Source: Planotetraspora silvatica (GTDB lineage: Bacteria > Actinomycetota > Actinomycetes > Streptosporangiales > Streptosporangiaceae). From it: 64,000 nt of DNA. Under the pieces are notes generated by a model. That model searched no databases, was not told the origin of the DNA, and saw only the letters and a program-made list of their open reading frames with translations. The position numbers and the translations under genes are program-made. This document shows, in pieces, positions 27,177 to 35,465 of this stretch. Each line of letters begins with the position of its first letter. Position 1 is the stretch's first letter. The stretch spans positions 44,206 to 108,205 of the forward strand of contig NZ_BOOQ01000050.1 in the NCBI RefSeq assembly GCF_016863315.1, given 5' to 3'.

Positions 27177-27854
27177 TTACGCTCCAACTTCCCGGCTCAG
27201 GGCGCGGGCTTTGGGGTCGGACAGTTCGTCTGCGGGTCGCAGCGATCTCCATAGCAGCGCGGCCGCATACGTCCGATAGGGCGCCCACGTGGTCGCCATC
27301 TTCCGCGCCTCCTCCACGGTCGGCAGATCCTCGCGCTGCCACGCCTTGCCGATGGCGCGGCGGATGCCGACGTCACCGGCGGGCAGGACGTCGCTGCGGT
27401 GGAGTTGGTGGATCAGGAACGTCTGTGCCGACCACAATCCGATACCTTTCACCGCGGTCAGCGCGGCTATCGCCGCACTGTCGTCCAGGTCGGCCATGTC
27501 CTCGATGTCGATGAGGCCGCTCACCTGCCGGTGCGCGAGGTCAAGGACGTATGCCGCCTTCGCCCGAGACAGGCCGCACTCGCGCAACCGTTCGGCTCCC
27601 AACGCGATGATGCCGCCGGGTGTGGGGATGCCGCCGACCGCGGCCGCGATCCGGTCGAAAACGACGAACGCAACGACGGCGGAGATCTGCTGGCCGACGA
27701 TGTGCAGCGTCATCGCCGCGAAATTGCTCGATCCGGTACGGCCGCCGTCGTGCCATTCGAAAGGGTTGGGATGACCGTACTCTTCGGCCAGGCGTGCGAG
27801 GACCGGATCACGATCGGCAAGAAATCGGTATTGGCGCTCATAATCGCTGGTCAT
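27177..27854 (-). CDS. DNA-3-methyladenine glycosylase (HhH-GPD, AlkA-like)
   Basis: 225 residues of the HhH-GPD base-excision glycosylase fold: MTLHIVGQQISAVVAFVVFDRI at the start of the core, the hairpin LTAVKGIGLWSAQTFLIH, and the catalytic Asp in LPAGDVGIRRAIG near residue 160. It should remove alkylated bases. No Fe-S cysteines are present. The ATG at 27854 has a GAGGGG site. It lies upstream of the MGMT remnant and the oxygenase in the same direction. Confidence 0.9.
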   Translation of the reverse strand: MTSDYERQYRFLADRDPVLARLAEEYGHPNPFEWHDGGRTGSSNFAAMTLHIVGQQISAVVAFVVFDRIAAAVGGIPTPGGIIALGAERLRECGLSRAKAAYVLDLAHRQVSGLIDIEDMADLDDSAAIAALTAVKGIGLWSAQTFLIHQLHRSDVLPAGDVGIRRAIGKAWQREDLPTVEEARKMATTWAPYRTYAAALLWRSLRPADELSDPKARALSREVGA

Positions 27855-27927
27855 GATGGTTCCCCTCAGGTGGCCCGCCTCCGATCGCCTGGCCCGACAG
27901 GCGCGGGCCGCGGCCTGCGCAAGAAGG

Positions 27928-28323
27928 TCAGACGGCGGCGACGCAGTCGATTTCTATGTCGAAGGGGCCGGGCCATGCGGGAACGCACACGAAGATCCGC
28001 GCGGGTGGATCGCTGGGGAAGTATCGGCCGTATACGGCGTTTACCGCGGCGAACTTCTCGACGGATGTGCAGTACACGTTGCATTTGAGGACGTTCTCCA
28101 AGGACGAGCCCGCCGTCTCCAGACAGAGTTTCATCTGCTCCAGGACGAGCTCGGCCTGGCGCTCGATCGAGGCTCCCTCTATTACGTCACCGGTGTCGGG
28201 GTCGAAGGGCGGGAATCCCGAGACATAGATGGTGTCGCCGCTTCGAGTGGCGGCCGAGGTCGGCGCTTTCCATCGCTCCAGGTAGCTCGACAACGGCTCG
28301 ACGCGGATCATCTGTCTGTTCAT
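27928..28323 (-). CDS. Rid family protein (YjgF/RutC-like)
   Basis: 131 residues of the trimeric Rid fold: RSGDTIYVSGFPPFDPDTG, QAELVLEQMKLCLETAGSSLENVLKCNVYCTS and a C-terminal PFDIEIDCVAAV. The canonical imine-binding Arg near residue 105 of RidA appears in PPARIFVCVP. The family hydrolyses reactive enamines or imines. The ATG at 28323 has GGGAG upstream. It is part of a leftward gene series from the protoglobin gene to the oxygenase. Confidence 0.85.
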   Translation of the reverse strand: MNRQMIRVEPLSSYLERWKAPTSAATRSGDTIYVSGFPPFDPDTGDVIEGASIERQAELVLEQMKLCLETAGSSLENVLKCNVYCTSVEKFAAVNAVYGRYFPSDPPARIFVCVPAWPGPFDIEIDCVAAV

Positions 28324-28479
28324 CGTCGTACTCCCGTCAGTGAGTATGCGCGGATCTGTTGAGACACCGGCGGGCTCCGCCCGGCTCTCGCCGATTTCGG
28401 CTTCCCGCAGCGCCCGGCGCGAGACGGAGCCGTCTCCGGCGACGGGCACGTGATCCCGGCGCATCCGTGCGTGCGTGGC

Positions 28480-29217
28480 CTACGAGCGCCATCGCTGGAT
28501 GAGCTGGTCGGCCAGGCCGGGCAGGTCCGGTGCGACGATGTTGGGCTGAGGCAGCGAGGCGACGGGCAGAGGCGCGTTGCCCGGCCGGGTGACCAGGCCC
28601 GCGGTGTAGCCGGCGCTTTGGGCGCCCACGGTGTCCCAGACATGGCAGGCGACCATGAAGCATGTGGACGGCGGCACCGCCAGTTCCTGGGCGACCAGAT
28701 GGTAGACGTGCGTGTCGGGCTTGTAGGCGCGGACGGTCTCGACGGTGAACTGCCGCTCGAAGAACGGCGCGAGGCCCGCGTGCTCCAGCGGGCTCTGCCC
28801 GCCGGGGTTGCCCGGCGAGTTGGTCAGCGTGACCAGGCGGAAGCCCGCGTCTCTGAGCTTGGTCAGACCCGGCTCGACGTCGGGATGGGCGGGCATGGTC
28901 AGCATGGCCTGCCCGATCTCCTCCACGTCGTCGTCGGAGACCTGGACGCCGTGGACGTCGCCGACCATCTTGAGCAGCCCCTGGCCCAGAGTGAAGTAGC
29001 CCTCCCAGAGGCCGGACAGGGTGATCGTCATCGAGTACATGATGAGCTGGCTGAGCCACTCGCGCATGACCCGGGCGTCGCCGAAGATCTTCTCGAAGAG
29101 CGGGTCCATCGACTCGAAGTCGATGAGGGTCTCGTTCACGTCGAAGACGAGAACGCGGGGCTCGCCACCGATCCACTCGCCGTCGGCGCCGGCGGGCGTG
29201 GCCAGGTTGTGGTTCAT
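28480..29217 (-). CDS. Haloacid dehalogenase, type II
   Basis: 245 residues of the HAD superfamily: the nucleophile Asp in VLVFDVNETLIDFESMDP, motif II TLTNSPG, the Lys in VRAYKPDTHVYHLVA and motif III-type MVACHVWDTVGAQSAG. This matches L-2-haloacid dehalogenase-like proteins. Motif III reads CHVWDTVG rather than AHxWDxxGA, a minor variation. The ATG at 29217 has GGGGGA upstream, better spaced than the ATG at 29226. Confidence 0.88.
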   Translation of the reverse strand: MNHNLATPAGADGEWIGGEPRVLVFDVNETLIDFESMDPLFEKIFGDARVMREWLSQLIMYSMTITLSGLWEGYFTLGQGLLKMVGDVHGVQVSDDDVEEIGQAMLTMPAHPDVEPGLTKLRDAGFRLVTLTNSPGNPGGQSPLEHAGLAPFFERQFTVETVRAYKPDTHVYHLVAQELAVPPSTCFMVACHVWDTVGAQSAGYTAGLVTRPGNAPLPVASLPQPNIVAPDLPGLADQLIQRWRS

Positions 29218-29274
29218 CGTTGTCATCCCCCTGTTCGGTTCCGATGGTTTGCGCGGTTTGCCCGAGCCCGGCGG

Positions 29275-29904
29275 TCACCAGTCGGCGGTGTCCACGTAGG
29301 GCCGGGTCCAGACCGTGACGTGCAGCATGACCGACTTGGTGAAGGCCGCGTGCATGCGGTCGACCTGCTCGGGCGAGGCGCCCTTGGCGGCCAGGTACTC
29401 ACGCGCCGTGGCGATCACGACGGCGGTGAAGGCCAGCAGGTAGCGCATCGGAATGTGGTCGAGCGAGTCGGCGTGGTCGGTGGCGTTCTTCTTGGCCCGG
29501 GTGTGACGCAGCCCGATCTCCTGCTGGTAGTTCAACCAGGCCTGATCCAGCGGGCGGGTACAGGCGTCGATGATGAACCGGTCGAAACGTGGCTTGGACG
29601 CCGCGCCGTACTCGGGGTTGGACCTGCCGTCGGGATGGCCGGAGTAGGGGCGCATGAACGGCAGCTCGCCGAGCCGTCGGCGGTAGGCGGTCACCATGTC
29701 GTCGGCCTGATCGGCGAGGATGCCGGCGGCATCCTCGAGAGCTCGTTGATCCTCTTCGGTGAGCCCCACCACTTCCTTGAGCCGTTCCAGGTCCTGCATG
29801 GTCAACGGCGAGGCGGCGGCCTCGGCCGTGCCGTAGGTGTAACCGGGAATGGCCTCGGCGTGCTCGGTGACCAGTTTGGGTGTGGGCGTGTGCTCAGTCT
29901 TCAC
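29275..29904 (-). CDS. Protoglobin domain protein
   Basis: 209 residues of the protoglobin type: IPGYTYGTAEAAASPLTMQDLERLKEVVGLTEEDQ in the pre-helix and A-helix, RFDRFIIDACTRPLDQAWLNYQQEIGLRHT (proximal heme-side helix with His) and MRYLLAFTAVVIATAREYLA. Protoglobins bind heme and sense or detoxify O2, CO or NO. The GTG at 29904 follows AAGGGGG. It is the first gene of a leftward series (HAD, Rid, glycosylase, oxygenase), with a palindrome 170 nt upstream. Confidence 0.87.
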   Translation of the reverse strand: MKTEHTPTPKLVTEHAEAIPGYTYGTAEAAASPLTMQDLERLKEVVGLTEEDQRALEDAAGILADQADDMVTAYRRRLGELPFMRPYSGHPDGRSNPEYGAASKPRFDRFIIDACTRPLDQAWLNYQQEIGLRHTRAKKNATDHADSLDHIPMRYLLAFTAVVIATAREYLAAKGASPEQVDRMHAAFTKSVMLHVTVWTRPYVDTADW

Positions 29905-30073
29905 AAGAGCCCCCTTCGTACGACATCGCAAATCGGGCCCTGGAAAATCGCAGTGCGCGCGGCTCCGGCGTCCTGCGACGCGCCTTCGATCTGCGGAGAC
30001 TTGTCCATCCAATAGGGCCGAGATGTCTCTGACCTGGGCCGCAAGCCCCATTGAGATCCGGCTTCTCCCCTGG

Positions 30074-30090
30074 CCTACCCATTCGGTAGG
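30074..30090. promoter_or_regulatory. Palindromic operator candidate (TetR-like)
   Basis: CCTACC-CATTC-GGTAGG, perfect 6-bp arms. It lies 170 nt upstream of the protoglobin start and is of the ACCGAAYGGGT-like type often bound by TetR repressors. No regulator is encoded next to it. Confidence 0.5.
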
Positions 30091-30277
30091 TGCTACACCT
30101 CGACCGTACGCGCACGATGCTTCGACGGCGCTCGAACAATGATGGACTTGACCTGGCCGAATGATTGTGGCGAGGAGCCGCGGTCACCGGATCTTCGCGT
30201 TATCAGATCCGCTGGAACTGCCTGGAGACGCTCGGCGTTCCCTCACCCCGGGCACCGCGAAGCGGGTCGAACGGCGT

Positions 30278-30311
30278 GCGTGCCGTCCGGTGCAGGCACC
30301 GGACGGCACGC
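30278..30311 (-). terminator. Terminator hairpin of the ECF/CU044_5270 operon
   Basis: Perfect 16-bp arms (GCGTGCCGTCCGGTGC and its complement) with a 2-nt loop lie 22 nt past the stop of the leftward gene at 30334. The U-tract is poor, as is usual in high-GC actinomycetes. Confidence 0.75.
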
Positions 30312-30333
30312 TTACGCGGTAGAAGAGCTCGAC

Positions 30334-31284
30334 TCAGGAGGGGCGCTGGCCCGGCTTCGCGACGATGCCCACGGCGGTACGCAGCCGCTCGTACTCCACG
30401 GTCCCCTTCTTCACAAAGACCGGCGGCCCGCCGTCCGACTCGAATGTCTGGTCCTTGATCGTGATAATCCGGTCCCCCAGGAAGGCATAGGTCTTCGGGT
30501 CGAGTAGCACTTCCTGGTGCATCGCGTCCATTTCCAGCCCCAGAGCGATCGCCGGTCGGCCGGCCGCGTCGACCCTGCCCGTGATCAAGGTCACGTTAGG
30601 GATCTTCTTGATGGCCTGGAAGATCGCCGCTTCCTGCTTGGGCGGCACGACATTGAAGGCCAAGATGTTGACCAGACTGTCATAAGCCATCTCATAGCCA
30701 CCCGTCCGCACGCCGAGCTTCTGCAGCAGCGCGTCGGGGTCTGTGGGTAGAGGAGCGTAAGAGAACGGGCGCTGCGGCCTCACTAGCTCGGGTCCGACAT
30801 AGACCTTGCCGTTCGTGATGCCGGCGCCCTGCTTGCCGTCGGCCCGCTCCCATCTCTCCTCGACCACGGTCTTGTAGGGCCCGCCGTCGACCCCTCCTTT
30901 GGCGTTCACACCGGTCGTTTCCGACATCTTCGTGTAGATCCACTGATGGCTCTGTAGCGGGGTGAAGGGCCGTTGCTCGGCGGCCGCGGAGGCCCGGTCC
31001 AGTACGTTCGCCGCCAAGGCGACCGACCCGATCCGACCAGGCTCCCGGTTCCCACCGGAGGTCTGTACGACGGTCACCCCGGCCGCCACGACCGCTGCCA
31101 GCGCGCCGACGGCGAGGAGTCCCACGCCCGCCCTGAGCATCCGGAACCGGCGGCGGGGCCGTACCGGCTCCGGGGTACGGCCCGCGGCCCTGGTCAGCAG
31201 AGCCGCCCGAGCCTCCATCCGTGCAGTGTGCGAAGGCGTCTTGGGCTCGCCCCAAACCTCGCGCAGAGTCGTCAAGTCATCCAT
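30334..31284 (-). CDS. CU044_5270 family membrane protein (ECF partner)
   Basis: 316 residues. A cytoplasmic N-terminus (MDDLTTLREVWGEPKTPSH) is followed by one membrane helix (MLRAGVGLLAVGALAAVVAAGV, near residue 60) and a large outer domain with LQSHQWIYTKMSETTG, RADGKQGAGITNGK and YEMAYDSLVNILAFNVVPPKQ. Members accompany ECF sigma factors and probably act as an anti-sigma or sensor. Its ATG overlaps the stop of the sigma gene by one base (TGATG), so they are coupled. Confidence 0.88.
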   Translation of the reverse strand: MDDLTTLREVWGEPKTPSHTARMEARAALLTRAAGRTPEPVRPRRRFRMLRAGVGLLAVGALAAVVAAGVTVVQTSGGNREPGRIGSVALAANVLDRASAAAEQRPFTPLQSHQWIYTKMSETTGVNAKGGVDGGPYKTVVEERWERADGKQGAGITNGKVYVGPELVRPQRPFSYAPLPTDPDALLQKLGVRTGGYEMAYDSLVNILAFNVVPPKQEAAIFQAIKKIPNVTLITGRVDAAGRPAIALGLEMDAMHQEVLLDPKTYAFLGDRIITIKDQTFESDGGPPVFVKKGTVEYERLRTAVGIVAKPGQRPS

Positions 31285-31910
31285 CAGGCGTCCTCTCCGA
31301 TTGTCGTGGGGTCGATGCCGCCCAGCGCGGCGCGTATCTTCTTGCGGGCTCGATGCAGGCGTGATCGGGCCGTCCCCGAAGGGATGTCCAGAGCCCGCGC
31401 GGCCTCCTCCCCGGTCAGCCCGGCCCATGCGACGAGCAGCAGCACGTCCCGGTCACCCTGGGAAATCGCGGCCAGCGCCGCCGCGAGCCGCCCCCGGTTC
31501 GACTCGGCGACGACGCGCCCCACGATCCGGTCCGCGGGCCCGTCGACGGCGCCGGGCGGGCCGACCCGGGTCAGGGCCCGGTAGTGGCGGGTCTCGGCTC
31601 GGTGGTGACGGGAGATGAGGTTGGAGGCGATCCCGTACAACCACGGCCTGGCCGTTGAATGCGCCGTGTCAAAACGGCCTCTTCTGTCGAAGGCGATCAA
31701 AAAGGTCTCCGCCGCCACGTCGTCGGCCATGCTCGGCCCGAGCCGCCGCTCGACGTATCCGTAAATCTCGGCGTAGTAACGATCGAAGATATCGGCGAAC
31801 CGCTCCGGTTCTCGCCCCGAAAGCCCGATGATCTCGGCATCGGTCGGCCCGGCACTTACATCGCCGAGCTCTCCTGCCACCTCCGCCGTCTGTGCCTCCG
31901 CTCGTCTCAT
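31284..31910 (-). CDS. ECF RNA polymerase sigma factor
   Basis: 208 residues. Region 2 shows FADIFDRYYAEIYGYVERRLGPSMADDVAAETFLIAFDRR; region 4 shows ISQGDRDVLLLVAWAGLTGEEAARALDIPSGTARSRLHRARKKIR. It should direct transcription of its own operon and others when released by the co-encoded CU044_5270 protein. The ATG at 31910 is preceded by GAGGAAGGAACCC; the GTG at 31937 is less likely. Confidence 0.93.
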   Translation of the reverse strand: MRRAEAQTAEVAGELGDVSAGPTDAEIIGLSGREPERFADIFDRYYAEIYGYVERRLGPSMADDVAAETFLIAFDRRGRFDTAHSTARPWLYGIASNLISRHHRAETRHYRALTRVGPPGAVDGPADRIVGRVVAESNRGRLAAALAAISQGDRDVLLLVAWAGLTGEEAARALDIPSGTARSRLHRARKKIRAALGGIDPTTIGEDA

Positions 31911-32110
31911 GGGTTCCTTCCTCGGGTGGGTGGTCACTCCCCCTTCGCCGATGCGCCGGGAAGTGTTCGCAGGAGACGCTGCACGAGAGCGGGCCGAGTC
32001 GAAGATAGCGATCTTCTACGCTGTGGAAATTGTTTCTCGACTTGTCGATTGGCGATCGGTTTGACTCGTCGTAGGGGTAGGCGGGCCCGGCCGGGCCCCC
32101 ACCTGAAGGG

Positions 32111-32476
32111 ATGGCTGACGTGGCGCAGTATCTGATCCTCATCCACGGCGACGAGAGGGAGTGGGCCGCGATGTCCGCTCAGCAGCGGGAGGAACTCGCC
32201 GAGGGTCATCGTTCCCTCGTCAAGGCGGCCGGGGCGGCGGTCCTTGACTCCCGGGAGCTGGAGCCGGCGACGGTCGCGACCACACTGCGCGCGGACCCCG
32301 CCGGTCGGCTGACCATCACTGATGGGCCGTTCCTGGAAACCAAGGAGGCGGTGGGCGGCTACTACCTGATCGAAGCCGCCGACCTCGACGAGGTGATCGG
32401 TCTGGCGTCGCGGCTGTACGAGGTCTCCGCCGGCCACAGCGGGGTGGAGATCCGCCCGGTGGTCGATCACGGATGA
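32111..32476 (+). CDS. YCII/DGPF domain protein
   Basis: 121 residues with the YCII-like dimeric ferredoxin fold: YLILIHGDEREWAAMSAQQREELAEGHRSL, the diagnostic TDGPFLETKEAVGGYYLIEA motif and VEIRPVVDH. DGPF proteins accompany ECF42-type sigma factors; their biochemical role is unclear. Its stop overlaps the sigma start by 4 nt (ATGA), the standard ECF42 arrangement. Confidence 0.9.
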   Translation: MADVAQYLILIHGDEREWAAMSAQQREELAEGHRSLVKAAGAAVLDSRELEPATVATTLRADPAGRLTITDGPFLETKEAVGGYYLIEAADLDEVIGLASRLYEVSAGHSGVEIRPVVDHG

Positions 32477-33747
32477 GCGCCGAGGTCCTCGCGGCGGTCG
32501 CGCAGGCGCACCGCCGCGACTGGGCCCAGGTGCTGGCCGCGACGGCGCGCCTGACCCGGGACCTCGATCTCGCTGAGGAGTGCACCCAGGAGGCCTACGC
32601 CCAGGCGTTGCAGACCTGGGCGCAGGTCGGCGTCCCAGATCGCCCCGGTGCGTGGCTCACGACCACTGCCCGCAACCGGGCGCTGGATGTGCTGCGTCGC
32701 GAGTCGGTGCTGCGCCGGGCCCTGCCGCTGCTTGTATCGGAACAGTCGGTGCCCGGGCCCGAGGACGGCCTCGACGACGACCGCCTGCGGCTCATCTTCA
32801 CCTGCTGTCACCCGGCGTTGTCGCGCGACGCTCAGGTGGCGCTGACACTGCGACTGGTGTGCGGCCTGTCCACGGCCGAAGTGGCCCGCGCGTTTCTGGT
32901 GCCGGAGCCCACCATGGCCGCGCGGATCACCCGGGCCAAGAAGAAGATCACCGCCGCCCGTATCCCGTACCGCGTGCCCTCACCCGACCACCTCGCCGAA
33001 CGCGTCAGCGCCGTCCTCGAGGTCCTGCATCTGATCTTCACCACCGGCCACACGGCGCCGATCGGCGCGCATCTCGTCCGCCGGGACCTGGTGGACAGCG
33101 CGATCGGCCTCGCCCGCATGCTGCATCTGCTCATGCCCAACGACGCCGAGGTCAGCGCCCTGCTCGCGCTGCTGCTGCTCATCGAGGCGCGCGCCGACAG
33201 CCGCCTGTCCGCCGCCGGGCGGCTTCAGCTGCTCTCGGAGCAGGACCGCACGCGCTGGGACACCCAGCTCATCGGTGAGGGCATCGCCCTGCTGACCGAT
33301 GCGCTACGCCGGCGGCCGCTGACGCGGTACGCCGTCGAGGCCGCGATCGCCGCGGTGCACGCCGAGGCTCCGACCTGGCAGGACACGGACTGGGCGGAGA
33401 TCGTCGGGCTGTACGACGTCCTCCTCCAGCTCTGGCCCTCGCCGGTGGTCGAGCTCAACCGTGCCGTCGCCGTGGGACTGCGCGACGGCCCGCAGGCAGG
33501 CCTCGACGCGCTGACGCCGCTGCTCGCCGAGCCGGCGTTGGCCACCTACGGCTACCTCAGCGCCGCCCGCGCCGACTTCCTGCGCCGACTGCACCGGTGG
33601 ACGCAGGCGGCGGACGCGTACCAGGAGGCCCTGGCCCTCACCGAGAACGGCGTCGAACGCGCCTTCCTCACCGAACGGTTGGGCGAGGTCCAGCGCATAT
33701 CAACCGGGGAAGAGCGGCCTCAGCGCCCGCCTACCGATGACAGCTAG
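32473..33747 (+). CDS. ECF42-type RNA polymerase sigma factor (DUF6596)
   Basis: 424 residues. Region 2 (LDLAEECTQEAYAQALQTW; WLTTTARNRALDVLRRE), region 4 (LTLRLVCGLSTAEVARAFLVPEPTMAARITRAKKKI) and a long C-terminal TPR-like extension typical of ECF42 (SPVVELNRAVAVGLRDGP; YGYLSAARADFLRRLHRW). The extension is needed for activity in studied members. It is translated coupled to the DGPF gene upstream. No anti-sigma factor is nearby, also usual for this group. Confidence 0.93.
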   Translation: MSAEVLAAVAQAHRRDWAQVLAATARLTRDLDLAEECTQEAYAQALQTWAQVGVPDRPGAWLTTTARNRALDVLRRESVLRRALPLLVSEQSVPGPEDGLDDDRLRLIFTCCHPALSRDAQVALTLRLVCGLSTAEVARAFLVPEPTMAARITRAKKKITAARIPYRVPSPDHLAERVSAVLEVLHLIFTTGHTAPIGAHLVRRDLVDSAIGLARMLHLLMPNDAEVSALLALLLLIEARADSRLSAAGRLQLLSEQDRTRWDTQLIGEGIALLTDALRRRPLTRYAVEAAIAAVHAEAPTWQDTDWAEIVGLYDVLLQLWPSPVVELNRAVAVGLRDGPQAGLDALTPLLAEPALATYGYLSAARADFLRRLHRWTQAADAYQEALALTENGVERAFLTERLGEVQRISTGEERPQRPPTDDS

Positions 33748-33783
33748 AGCCTGTCGCGGTGTCCCGGCGGATCGCACTCAACT

Positions 33784-33808
33784 CGGCATGAGCGCGCGGT
33801 CAGCGGCA
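33784..33808 (+). repeat. Dispersed 25-bp repeat, copy 1
   Basis: Motif CGGCATGAGCGCGCGGTCAG followed by CGGCA. It is nearly identical to 35260-35284 (one mismatch) and similar to 36032-36056. All copies lie between genes within 2.3 kb. It may be a REP-like element or part of an eroded mobile element. Confidence 0.55.
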
Positions 33809-33973
33809 GAAGAGTACGTTCGATGGCCGTCAAATCATCGCCTTGAGAGTCAGTCGGCCGGTCCCGTTCTCCCGCATTTTCGGGGGTACGCAACCATCTC
33901 GTGGTGATGGTCCCTCCGTGGAGGGCCAAGGCGCCAGCCTCCAGTAGTGCTTGCCGTTCGGACAGTCGCGATT

Positions 33974-34001
33974 GGTACCGGGTCATGGCTGACCCGGTAC
34001 C
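33974..34001. repeat. Perfect inverted repeat upstream of the VOC gene
   Basis: Arms GGTACCGGGTCA and TGACCCGGTACC (12 bp, no mismatch) around a 4-nt loop, 145 nt before the VOC start. It could be an operator or a terminator for the upstream sigma gene (stop 33747, 227 nt away). Confidence 0.5.
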
Positions 34002-34066
34002 GGGACCGGCGGGTCCGGTGGTCCCGTCCTTGTTGTTGGCCGGGGTGGTGCCAAAAAAGGATGGCC

Positions 34067-34082
34067 GAGGATGTCGAGAACG
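34067..34082 (+). repeat. Leader motif shared with the VOC paralogue at 16558
   Basis: A second copy of GAGGATGTCGAGAACG, 65 nt before the VOC ATG; see 16477-16492. Confidence 0.5.
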
Positions 34083-34146
34083 TGACGCCGGCTCCGTCCC
34101 CGGGGCACGAGCGGCCACGAGGGGCCGTGCGATACAGGAGGAAATC

Positions 34147-34584
34147 ATGACGATTCACCGGATGGATCACGTCGGCTTCGTGGTGGAGGATCTCGCGGCG
34201 GCGATCGCGTTCTTCGTCGAACTGGGCCTGGAGTTGGAGGGCCAGACCACGGTCGAGGGTGCCTGGGTGGATCAGCTCATCGGGCTGGAGGGCGTGCGAT
34301 CGGACATTGCTGTCGTGCGGACCCCGGACGGCCAGGGCCGGGTCGAGCTGTCGACGTTCCATCGGCCGGTGGCCACCAGCAGTGCGCCGTGGGAGCCGGT
34401 GAACACCCCGGGCATCCCTCGGCTCACGTTCGTCGTCGACGCAGTCGAGGATGTCCTCGACCGGCTGCGCGGCCACGGCGCCGAGCTCGTGGGCGAGCTG
34501 GCGCAGTACGAGGATTACTGCCGGTACTGCTACGTCCGCGGCCCCGCCGGCGTCATCATCGGGCTGGTCGAGGAACTCCGCTGA
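34147..34584 (+). CDS. VOC family protein, paralogue of the gene at 16558
   Basis: 145 residues: MTIHRMDHVGFVVEDLAAAIAFFVELG, then VEGAWVDQLIG, RTPDGQGRVELSTFH and RLTFVVDAVEDVLDRLRGHG. The same glyoxalase/dioxygenase fold as the gene at 16558, with many identical blocks (LVGELAQYED and YCYVRGPAGVIIGL against LCYVRGPEGIIVGL). The ATG at 34147 has AGGAGG upstream. The substrate is unknown. Confidence 0.88.
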   Translation: MTIHRMDHVGFVVEDLAAAIAFFVELGLELEGQTTVEGAWVDQLIGLEGVRSDIAVVRTPDGQGRVELSTFHRPVATSSAPWEPVNTPGIPRLTFVVDAVEDVLDRLRGHGAELVGELAQYEDYCRYCYVRGPAGVIIGLVEELR

Positions 34585-34652
34585 ACGACGCTCCGTGCGT
34601 CCGCGTGATAGATCACCGACCATTACCATCCGCATCGGAAAGGACCGCCGCC

Positions 34653-35099
34653 ATGGCCGCCGCTGATGATCTCGACCGTGCCACCGACTCGAAGTGGGAC
34701 TGGGTCGCCGAGCAGACCCGGACGTATCTGGCCTCGGGCGGAACCGAGGGACACGAGTCGGACGGCGTATACACACTCGTGCTCGCCACGACCGGACGCA
34801 GGACCGGCGAGCCGCGTCGCACCTGCCTGATCTACGGCACCTCGGGGGACGACTTCGTCGTCGTCGCCTCCAAGGGCGGCGCCGACGAGGATCCAGAGTG
34901 GTTCAAGAACCTCCAGTCGGACCCGAGCGTCGGCGTGCAGGCCGGCACCCGCCGGTTCACCGCCCGCGCCCGGGTCGCGTCCCCGGCCGAGCGCGAGCCC
35001 CTCTGGGCCCAGATGGTGAGCATCTTCCCGCTGTACGCTGAATACGCGCAGAAGACCGACCGCGTGATCCCGATCGTCCTGCTCACTCCACAGGACTGA
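34653..35099 (+). CDS. Deazaflavin-dependent (Ddn-like) nitroreductase family protein
   Basis: 148 residues of the F420-dependent Ddn/split-barrel family: WDWVAEQTRTYLASGG, the LATTGRRTGEPRRTCLIY motif, FVVVASKGGADEDPEWFKNLQSDP and REPLWAQMVSIFPLYAEYAQKTDRVIP. Members reduce quinones, nitro compounds or enones with reduced F420. The ATG at 34653 has AAGGA upstream. It follows the VOC gene by 68 nt and could be co-transcribed. Confidence 0.9.
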   Translation: MAAADDLDRATDSKWDWVAEQTRTYLASGGTEGHESDGVYTLVLATTGRRTGEPRRTCLIYGTSGDDFVVVASKGGADEDPEWFKNLQSDPSVGVQAGTRRFTARARVASPAEREPLWAQMVSIFPLYAEYAQKTDRVIPIVLLTPQD

Positions 35100-35465
35100 C
35101 TCAAGTCATCTCCGGCCTGCGGTCCATGGCCCTGAATTCGAACGTTCGCGACGTGTCCTGGCATGGCTGACCGAACCACCCGGTGATCCACCGACGCCGT
35201 AAGCGGCAGGCAGGCGCTCAGCTGATCGATTCCGTGTCCTGCTCTCAACGCGCTGTCGTCGGCAAGAGCGCGCGGTCAGCGGCAATGAGGACGTCGGCCT
35301 GCAGCGGGCTCGACCTACACTGTCGTCGGCTGAGTTCGTCGTGAAGACCGTGCGACCGGTGGGAGTGGAACAGCAAAGAGGAGTCGTCGCCCCTGTCCCC
35401 AGGAGCGCCCCTCAATCAGGTCAACGTCAAGCGGAGCACACCCAGCAGGCGAGCGGTGCATTGCT
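35100..35465. other. Intergenic region with a dispersed repeat
   Basis: 366 nt between two convergent genes. It contains repeat copy 2 (35260-35284) and two TGTCGTCGGC words (about 35254 and 35321). No gene or terminator is clear. Confidence 0.5.
35260..35284 (+). repeat. Dispersed 25-bp repeat, copy 2
   Basis: CGGCAAGAGCGCGCGGTCAG followed by CGGCA; differs from copy 1 (33784) by one base. Confidence 0.55.

Larger units (their letters stand above)
29905..30333. other. Intergenic region with operator and terminator
   Basis: This 429-nt gap between the protoglobin gene and the CU044_5270 gene contains no recognisable gene. It holds a palindrome at 30074-30090 and a strong hairpin at 30278-30311, listed separately. 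Confidence 0.6.
33748..34146. other. Intergenic region with repeats upstream of a VOC gene
   Basis: This 399-nt gap has no recognised gene. It contains one copy of a dispersed 25-bp repeat (33784-33808), a perfect hairpin (33974-34001), a smaller CGGGACC/GGTCCCG repeat just after it, and the leader motif shared with the VOC paralogue (34067-34082). Confidence 0.6.
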
